This document shows positions 56,271 through 64,000 of a DNA stretch of 64,000 nt, piece after piece. The notes under the pieces are model-generated. The model had not been told where the DNA came from and ran no database searches. It saw only the letters and a program-made list of their open reading frames with translations. This stretch comes from Rhododendron vialii (Eukaryota; Streptophyta; Magnoliopsida; Ericales; Ericaceae): assembly GCF_030253575.1 (NCBI RefSeq), contig NC_080564.1, positions 2,152,501 through 2,216,500 on the forward strand, in the 5' to 3' direction. Position numbers and translations under genes: made by a program. The stretch's first letter is position 1; each line of letters starts with the position of its first letter.

Positions 56271-59200
56271 ATGACTGAAGAGTTCCCTGCAACAGTTCCT
56301 TCTGACAGAGCAGTTGAACAGGTGCACACCCATTTACTGAAATTTGATTTTTCAAAATCAAATTTCACTATCTCTTCTCCTATTTGTGTACAATGTGTGT
56401 CTAGATCCTTGTCATTAATTTACCCCAAATTTTACTTTTGATACTTTGTACTTCAGTTGAAGTGACATGATCTGAGATGATTAGCTAAATTTTCAAAAAC
56501 CCATTTCAAAAAGTATATAATGTATATAAGTTGAGGTTTTGGTTGTATGCATAATTGAGGCATTGCTTTGTACTCTGGTTTGGGTACCTTGTTTTATTTT
56601 CTTACTAGTTTTTTTTCTGATTTGTGTGTGCATTGTGTTGTGGAAACCTGCAATTTTAGGTCAAGTGTGATAGTTTTTGCTCTTTGTTTTTTTTTTCCCC
56701 CAATAACCAGGTGTCGGGCTAGCATACGTGCACCTTGACTAATCCTATGACTATATAAACCCACCGTCCACTAGCTGAGTTTTGGTTCTTTGTTGAATAG
56801 GTTGAGACCTGTAGTTGATGACATTTTAGCCCTCATAGAAACCCTCACAGACAATAGATGCAGAGCTTGTTGATTCTATTGGGTTTATGGATGTCTAATT
56901 TGGGGGTAGATACATAAGCTGATATTAGTTTTGAAGTCTTCAGAGATTTTTGGGTGGTGCCATTTGAATCAGTGTTCTAAAAGGCGCTAGGCTCTAGTTG
57001 GGCGGCGACCCACCACCTAGCGCCTTGGCGCTGCCTTGCAATTAAGTTTTTTTTTTTTTTTTTGAGAGTCTAGACCCTAGGCGGCTGCCTAGCCTCCCCG
57101 AGTGCCTAAACAAATCGCCTAGGGGAAAATCGTGGCGGTAACCCGCCGCCTAGGCCGCCTTTTAGAACACTGCATTTGATGGGGGGTTTTACACTTTTGA
57201 GTTGGAATTTAACAAAAGATTTAATCTTTGATGGTAATTCGAAAGTGAAAATAAGACTTAGACACTTTTCGCAAATCATGGATTTTAATGGTGCATTTGG
57301 CTTTGCAAATATCTCACTGCTCAGGCAAACCTTTTGGAGACTTGGCTTTTCGTGAATGAACTCCAATTCCGCTTTAGCATCGCATTTGGCATGGTTAAGG
57401 CATATACCATGGTGGTCCCCTAAGCTCTCTGGCTTAAGTAGCTGTTTTGATTCCTATGCTTGAGTTTGCCCACTTCAGTTCTTAGACTTTCTGTTTTCTC
57501 GACTTGGTTACCTTGGTTTAATCAAGATTTTGCATTATCAGTAACTATTTTATTGATCAAATCAGAAAGGGAGTCTAAATCTGTTTTAATCTGAAAAACA
57601 TAATGACTGCTAGTTTCACTTGTGAGATTACCGCATTTATCAGATTGAGAACTATTTTTAATTTCTTGTATGAATTATGGAGCCAATTTACTGTTATTGA
57701 TCTGGTTTTTGTTTGATGCAATGTGTAATTCTCCTCTCAAATGACTTTTAAACATCTTGCAGGCACTTGTGGCTTTAAAGAAGGGCGCCCATCTTTTGAA
57801 GTATGGGCAACGAGGGAAGCCGAAATTCTGCCCTTTCAGGCTATCCACGGTAGGAAATTCGAGAAAAGAGTGAACAAAAGCATTTTGGAATTCTTTGATA
57901 TGCGTTAGAATATCCTATGGATTTGAACAAGAAAGTTGTGTCTTTGAGCAGTTCAAATCTTTGAGAAGTATCTAACTAAATCTAACTCATCCTTCACTTC
58001 ATTGTTACCGGTTCTATGGTTGGCTCATATATGCATAATATCGATTACTCTGCTAGATGTTAGTGCTCAAGTTCCTAATTCAATTGTACACCTCTTTCCT
58101 TCCATCAGAGATTGAGCGCCATTTTCGTAGTTTTTCATATAGGGAAGATGACACTTGAGCATTGGGATGGTATGACAGGGTTTCACTCTATTACTACTTG
58201 GTTTTCCCATCGAGTTTTGCTTTGGATCAGATGTTGATGATGTCATTTTCTTGGGTTCATTATCCATAGTTCTCTTCTACTTCTTCTTGCATATTGACCA
58301 ACTTTTGATGTTTTCCAAATTGCAATTTAATAGTTGATATTTCAACCCAGTCTTTCAGAAATTTGACTTGAATTAATATTTTAAAGTGTAGTTAAATCTG
58401 AAGGTGCAATCTTTTACCAACTCTCGAGCTGAATACTTAGGACGAATTTATAACCACGTTATTAGAAGTACGACTCATGGAGACGTTCGTCACACAAGTC
58501 ACAATATTCTTCAAGCCAAGTCACTGTCTCTTTAATGTCATCATCCAGATACTTAATGTTCCTTTTCAGTATGAAAAGAATCTTATTTGTATGTAGAGTA
58601 AGCTTCACTTCTTGGTTTCAGGATGAGAAATTTTTGATCTGGTATTCTGGTGAGGAGGAAAAGCAACTGCGGCTAAGCTCAACCATGAAGATTATTCGTG
58701 GACAGAAGACTGTAAGGACATGAAATTTACTTCGTCAAGTGATTTATGAAGTTAGGGGTGTGTGCATGCTTCTAGTGCATACGTGTGAGTGAGATAAATG
58801 ATGGGGATTTTTAGCCTTTGCTCCATAGTTGCCCCAAGTTAAGACCCCAGTTTCAATGTTTCATTCCCCTGTAATGCCTTTTTTCTTTTGACAGACAAAT
58901 TTTCAGCGGCAACTTCAACCAGAGAGAGAAAGTCAGTCCATTTCGATAGTACATGCGAATGGTCAACAGTCTCTTGATCTGGTAACCTTAGGACTTTCTA
59001 TGTCCTTTATACACATTGTTGTTTCGTATTTTAAGTAGAAGTATGTCCCTTTCCAAGATTCTTAGTTTCATTTGTGTCCCTATTTTCTGTTTATACAGAT
59101 ATGCAAGGACAAAGCACAGGCTGATTCTTGGTGCTTAGGCTTGAGAGCTGTAATATCCAGGTGCCACCATTCCAGGTTACTGGGTGCTCCGAAACACCAA

Positions 59201-62200
59201 AGAGGGACACAATCTTGTATCTATAGCCCAGCTAGTTACATGCGAAGGAAACATAATCTGGGAATTTCTGAGGAGACCGCCAAATTTTCTGAGGTTTGTT
59301 GTGGTTTCCTCTGAATTCTGATAGTTTCTTTCCCCAATGATTGAGTTGCTTGTCCCTTGCTTGCATCCTCTTAACAGTTGCTTTTGGAACAATAAGGAAT
59401 AATAGTTTACCATGTAGATTGATCTTATAAGTAGGAGGATGAGATTGGAACTAAATTCATAAATTTTCAGTGGGGGAAACAATAAGGTGGTGTTTGACAT
59501 AAACTTTACGGTGTCAATCTCTCGGCATTATTTTATTCTTATAGGTGATTCTCCAGAACTTGTTATCTTGGACCAAAGGTTGTCAGTATGATTAAAGAAT
59601 GTGGTGCCTTGGTGATGGGATATCCAATGAAATACAATAAGCGCTTAGGTCCTATAAATGAAAGTTTAGTCCGAGCTGCTTCTTCTTTTCTTTTTTCCTG
59701 TTGTTTGTGGGCGTTTAGATTCTGTTCTCTTTGAGGATGAGTTTCATTTTGCTGCCAGCTCTATTTTATTTTTATTCCCTGCCTCCATACAATGTCGAAA
59801 TGTATATATTCAGCCTTCTCAATACTCTGATGCTTTTTTTATTCCAATATGAAGGTGCACAGCTTATGTGGTAGTCCCACTCGGTCAATGTCAGAGCAGT
59901 GCTTTTCTGATGCCCTATCATGTTCTTCCAATAGTTTTTATTCGGAATCCAGTCTTCCAAGCGCACCAAACGTCATGGATACTTTTACTCCAAATTCTCC
60001 ATATGTTGAACAAGATGATCTCAAGAAGAGGGGAACAGTAACAGAAACTGATACTGAGATTCTCCGTAGTGGTTTTAAGACACGTGTTCATGGTTCCCCA
60101 CAAATAGAGAAAACCATTTTGAGGGATGTCTTGATCTGGGGAGAACGTATGGAAGGTGCATGTTTGGGGTTAGGGTTTGATAAGTTTTGTAAACCTAAGG
60201 AATTGCATGTGGACGCTTTGTTACCCAAATTACTCGAGTCTACCATGGCTTTAGATGTACACAAAGTATCTTTAGGAACAAAGCATGCTGCCTTAGTTAC
60301 CAAACAAGGGGAAGTTTTCTGTTGGGGTGACGGTAGCAGCGGAAGACTGGGAAATAAAATTGACATGGATGTTACACGACCCAAAATTGTGGAATCACTG
60401 TCCGCGGTCCGTATAAAATCAGTTGTCTGTGGTGAATATCAAACATGCGCTCTCACATTTTCTGGCGAAGTTTACACATGGGGAGACAATTGTTATGGTT
60501 CTGATTTAGGTGGTGAGGATAATAATAGGAGCCAGTGGCTTCCGCATAGAATCTCTGGTTCTTTGGACGGTGTAATCATATCACAAGTTTCTTGTGGAGA
60601 GTGGCACACGGCAATTGTATCTGCCTCTGGAAAGTTATTTACATACGGAGATGGGACTTTTGGGGTTCTTGGGCATGGGAATCTTCAAACCATATCTCAA
60701 CCAAAACAAATTGAATCTCTCAAGGGTTTATCGGTGAAATCTGTCGCATGTGGGTCATGGCATACAGCAGCAGTTGTGGAAATCATGGTTGATGGATGTA
60801 AGTTTGACGATCCGGGTGGTAAATTATTTACCTGGGGAGATGGGGATAAAGGAAAGCTTGGTCACGCTGATCAAGAGAGGAAACTCTTACCAGCATGTGT
60901 CCTACAGCTAGTGGACCACAATTTTGTTCAAGTTGCATGTGGAAGAATGTTGACTGTTGCACTAACTGACAGAGGTAAGGTTTACACAATGGGGAGTGCC
61001 GTGCATGGGCAACTGGGGGATCCACATGGCAAAGACAAATCGATTACTATCGTTCAGGGGAAGATAAAAAACGAGTTCGTTAGGGAGATCTCGTGTGGAT
61101 CTTATCATATTTCTGCCTTGACTTCAAGTGGGGGTGTTTATACATGGGGAAAAGGTTTGAATGGGCAACTAGGATTAGGTGACACCGAAGACAGGAACTC
61201 TCCAACTTTGGTGGAGGCGTTGAGAGATAGGAAGGTAGAAAGTGTAACTTGTGGGTCCAGTTTCACAGCTGCGATTTGCTTACACAAGTCTATTTCAAGT
61301 AGTGATCAATCGGCTTGCAAAGGGTGCGGATTGGCTTTTGGGTTTACGAGGAAGAAGCACAACTGTTATAACTGTGGTCTTTTGTTTTGCAATGCATGTA
61401 GTGGTAAGAAGGCCACGAATGCTGACCTGGCACCTACCAAGAGTAAGTATTTTCGAGTTTGTGATCCGTGCTTCAACACCTTGAAGAGGGTTACACATTC
61501 AGATAGGCTGCCAAAGGTTGAAAGTCCTAGTCCAAGATTGACTTTGACCGCAAAGAAGGCATCTTTGGAAGAGAGTGCAGAGAGAGGAGAGGCAGTTAGT
61601 ACACCACGTCAAATGGTTTTAACCAGAAAATTTTATAAAGAGATTAGCCAATTGCATGAAAGGAAGAATGTGAAAAGCCAAGGGGAAAATCAGCAGCTTT
61701 TAGACACTGTTTCTTCTTGTTCGGTCGGGTTTCCCAGATGGGGCCAAGTCTCCTGCCCCGTAACATTTAGTAACATCAACAGAGAAAACACAATGTCCCT
61801 CGTTTCTGTTCCGAAGAATCAACTTTCTTCCACTCCTGTCTGTTCACAACGGATTCCCTTGGGATCAAAATCTCCGATTTCAAGTGCCATGAGTGCGCAG
61901 AAAAGCTTCTTGGAGTCAGACGATTGTCTAATTGAAGAAATTCACGAGCTGAGAGCTGAGGTAATTCCTCCTGTATACATGCAAAAACACATATATACAT
62001 GTATATGTAGTTCGAATATTTCATATTACATACTTCACTGTTTCTGTAGTTCACATGGGTGGACATTCCTCTGGCTCCATCTTGCTCACTGAGGTAAATG
62101 TTGCAATGGAGTTTAAGCTAGGTGGTTCTTATAACTCTTAAACCGCTTTGTTGTACGGTAATTAGTGTTGTGCATATTTAGGCTTTGTTTGGTTTTTAGG

Positions 62201-64000
62201 GAAAGTGAGGGAAAGAAAATGAGAGGGAAATTGGGAGAGAAATTTTACTATTCACAACACTTGAATTCTTTTATTTTCTCTCCTCTTTCTCTCCAATCCA
62301 AACAATTGGAGGGAAAATTTTTAACTTTCCTTTCTTTTCTCTCACTTCCCCTAAGTTCCAAACAAAGCCTTAGGGACGTTAGTAAGTGATATTTGGATTC
62401 CTGTAGTTGGCATGTTACGAACAAGCTATGTCTGGTACAAAATGAGAGTTTCTAGTGGAGTGCGCTTGTTATTACAAGTTGTTCCATTATGCACAGAGCA
62501 ATACACTTGAATTATGTTGGTGTACTTGTATTATGTCAGTACTATTGTAGTTGGAATGCTACGAACAAGCTATGTTCCACTTGCTTCTTCGCGTACAAAA
62601 TGAGACAGTATACATCATAAAGGTGTACTTTTGTACTCTATTTTGCATGTACACCAGAAACGTGCACACATTTGTTGATGTTTTGATAGAGCCACAATTT
62701 TTATTCCTTTTGAGATGAGATCATTATCTTCTGATCTGAATGGATTTGTGTAATCATGTATGTCCCACTGTCATTTGCGTCCAAATGAAAATGGATTTTT
62801 ATCTCTGAGTCTCATTCATTCTTAATAGGTTGAGAGTCTTGAAAAGCTATGTGAGACAAGGAACGAGGAAATAAAAGAATGTAAACAGAAAATTGAAGAA
62901 GCGTGGTCTGTGGCGAAGGAGGAAGCTGCCAAGTCTAAAGCAGCGAAGGAGTTTATAAATGTTTTGAAATTGAAGGTAACGACTCTGCTCTCTTTGTTTT
63001 GTTAAATGCTGCATGTCCCATGATCTCGATTTGGCTTTTCAAAAGCAGAATATACCTGAAAGAGCTTCTTCAACAGTAAGTTGTATAGGTTGCTAACTTG
63101 TTATAGCTATATTGTAGCATGAAGTTCCTAGTTGTCCTCTCTGGGAATGTAAAATACATGATATGTCAGCCTACAGCAGAACTTTGTGCCAAATTTGGCA
63201 CTAGGTGTAGCTTTCGCTAAAAATGCAAGAACTCCATTTGTTTCTACCTCTCTCATGACGGGAGCCACATATAGCAATTCCATTTAGCATGTTTTTTAGA
63301 GAAAAACAGAAGAAAGATACTAACGAGATTGGAGCAACACTGATAAAACGTAGCATTTTGAAAAATATGTATTGCTCGAATATAGAATAGCTGGTCATTC
63401 AGCTACTGAACCATGGGAGATGCTCCAAGTGGAGCTGAAGTCATACTTGTATCATCAAACTATGCTTCCAAGTGTTGATAAAAAAAAAAAAAACTGTACG
63501 TGCTTCCAAGTTCTTCAGTGTCGATTTTAATTGTCACTTGTGTGACAAAACCAAAAAAAACGATCAACTCCACCAGTAAAATATCTTTGCATAGGTTGAG
63601 AAATGAAGTATCTGTAATTTGTCGCAGCTCCATACTACTTCAGAGGAACTTAAAGCGGAAAAGGAGTTCAAAGATCGAGTTAGTGCTCATCTCCCTCAAA
63701 TCACATCCGTACCTATAGATACCCCATCACTGAAGGATGCGAACACAATGTTAATTCCTACGCGTTTGCCGACCAAAGTTGGATCTCTGGAAGGGCAAAA
63801 AGTTGACAGTATATGTGGTCCTCAGATCTTTTTCTCCAATACTCTACAATCTATTTCTGATGGAGACTTCTACCGTGGCGGCCCTATGTTAGCAGAGGAA
63901 TCAATTGTCGAAAAAACTGCTTCTGTAGAAAATGGATTAAACCCCTTGAAGTATGAATGGGTTGAGAAGTGTGAACCCGGCGTTTATATCACGTTCATTA
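56271..64000 (+). CDS. PH-RCC1-FYVE-BRX domain protein (PRAF type), 3' end outside the window
   Basis: Plant PRAF proteins bind phosphoinositides through PH and FYVE domains and carry RCC1 repeats and a BRX protein-interaction domain; they are linked to membrane trafficking and polarity. CDS exons: 56271-56321, 57763-57849, 58622-58711, 58895-58981, 59099-59293, 59855-61960, 62829-62975 and 63628 onward. The visible part encodes about 1045 residues. Order: PH domain (about 18-130, with KKGAHLLKYGQRGKPKFCPF and WYSGEEEKQLRL); seven or so RCC1 repeats (about 260-645, with repeated CGSWHTAAV and TWGDG words); a FYVE zinc finger (about 658-710, CKGCG, RKKHNCYNCG, CDPC); a coiled coil (about 865-935); and the start of BRX (YEWVEKCEPGVYIT, from about 1029). 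It most resembles the Arabidopsis At1g65920 type from memory. All introns are GT-AG and the frame is open to the edge. Confidence 0.96.
56322..57762 (+). other. PRAF intron 1
   Basis: This 1.44-kb intron carries a diverged copy of the CTCGACTA dispersed repeat (56706-56745) and a hAT-like MITE (56970-57172). The remainder is T-rich intron sequence. Confidence 0.75.
56970..57172. mobile_element. hAT-like MITE, GTGTTCTAAAA family, copy 2
   Basis: Termini are CAGTGTTCTAAAAGGCG and its reverse complement, CGCCTTTTAGAACACTG with one base change. Flanks CATTTGAAT and CATTTGAT form an 8-bp duplication with a one-base slip. The interior repeats GGCGCTAGG/CCGCCTAGG words and has a T16 run. It lies in PRAF intron 1. 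Confidence 0.82.
62181..62369. mobile_element. Tourist-like (PIF/Harbinger) MITE in PRAF intron 6
   Basis: The element starts GGCTTTGTTTGG and ends CCAAACAAAGCC, a perfect 12-bp terminal repeat. TTA flanks both sides (62178-62180 and 62370-62372). Sub-terminal GGGAAAGTGAGGGAAAG is mirrored by CTTTCTTTTCTCTCACTTCCC-like text. The length is 189 bp. Confidence 0.88.

Overview
This is a nuclear window from a flowering plant, most likely a eudicot. The genes are intron-rich and of plant-specific types (expansin, AXY9, REVEILLE-type MYB, PH-RCC1-FYVE-BRX). The non-coding DNA is AT-rich and full of plant MITEs, LINE remnants, solo LTRs and GA/CT microsatellites. The species cannot be named from the sequence. 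There is no sign of bacterial, organellar or viral origin.

Layout, left to right. (1) 1-1989, minus: first exon of a TM9SF/EMP70 (nonaspanin) gene that runs off the left edge; its first intron carries a four-copy tandem repeat. (2) 4693-11205, minus: complete 15-exon NADP-dependent isocitrate dehydrogenase (416 aa), with a 3.5-kb first intron invaded by a hAT-like MITE and a dead LINE. (3) 12355-19529, minus: complete 21-exon UDP-glucose pyrophosphorylase (476 aa), with a probable GC-AG first intron. (4) 22111-26289, minus: complete 6-exon REVEILLE1-like clock MYB (465 aa). (5) 32043-36292, plus: complete two-exon alpha-expansin of the EXPA13 type (273 aa) with a 3.4-kb intron. (6) 38855-39958, minus: single-exon AXY9-type wall-acetylation protein (367 aa). 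(7) 39959-56270: a 16-kb gene-poor stretch made largely of MITEs, two solo LTRs and foldback elements. (8) 56271-64000, plus: PH-RCC1-FYVE-BRX (PRAF) gene, at least 8 exons, cut by the right edge inside its BRX domain.

All exon chains were built by hand from splice sites. They close in frame and give family-typical protein lengths, so the genes look intact. UGPase makes UDP-glucose, the precursor for cellulose and other wall glycans; EXPA13 and AXY9 act on or modify the wall; the RVE MYB is a clock-output regulator. That shared theme is probably incidental. The stronger signal is microsynteny. From memory, Arabidopsis keeps AXY9, EXPA13 and UGP1 together on chromosome 3, RVE1 next to UGP2 on chromosome 5, and cytosolic ICDH next to an RCC1-FYVE gene on chromosome 1. 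This window appears to hold the pieces of all three blocks in one place.

I found no convincing undescribed functional system. The most noteworthy non-genic structures are a GAGCTCG-rich hAT-like MITE family (at least five copies, two with perfect 8-bp target duplications), a nested foldback element with a half copy 18 kb away, a pair of solo LTRs of one family, and pyrimidine (CT) tracts in the leaders of nearly every gene.
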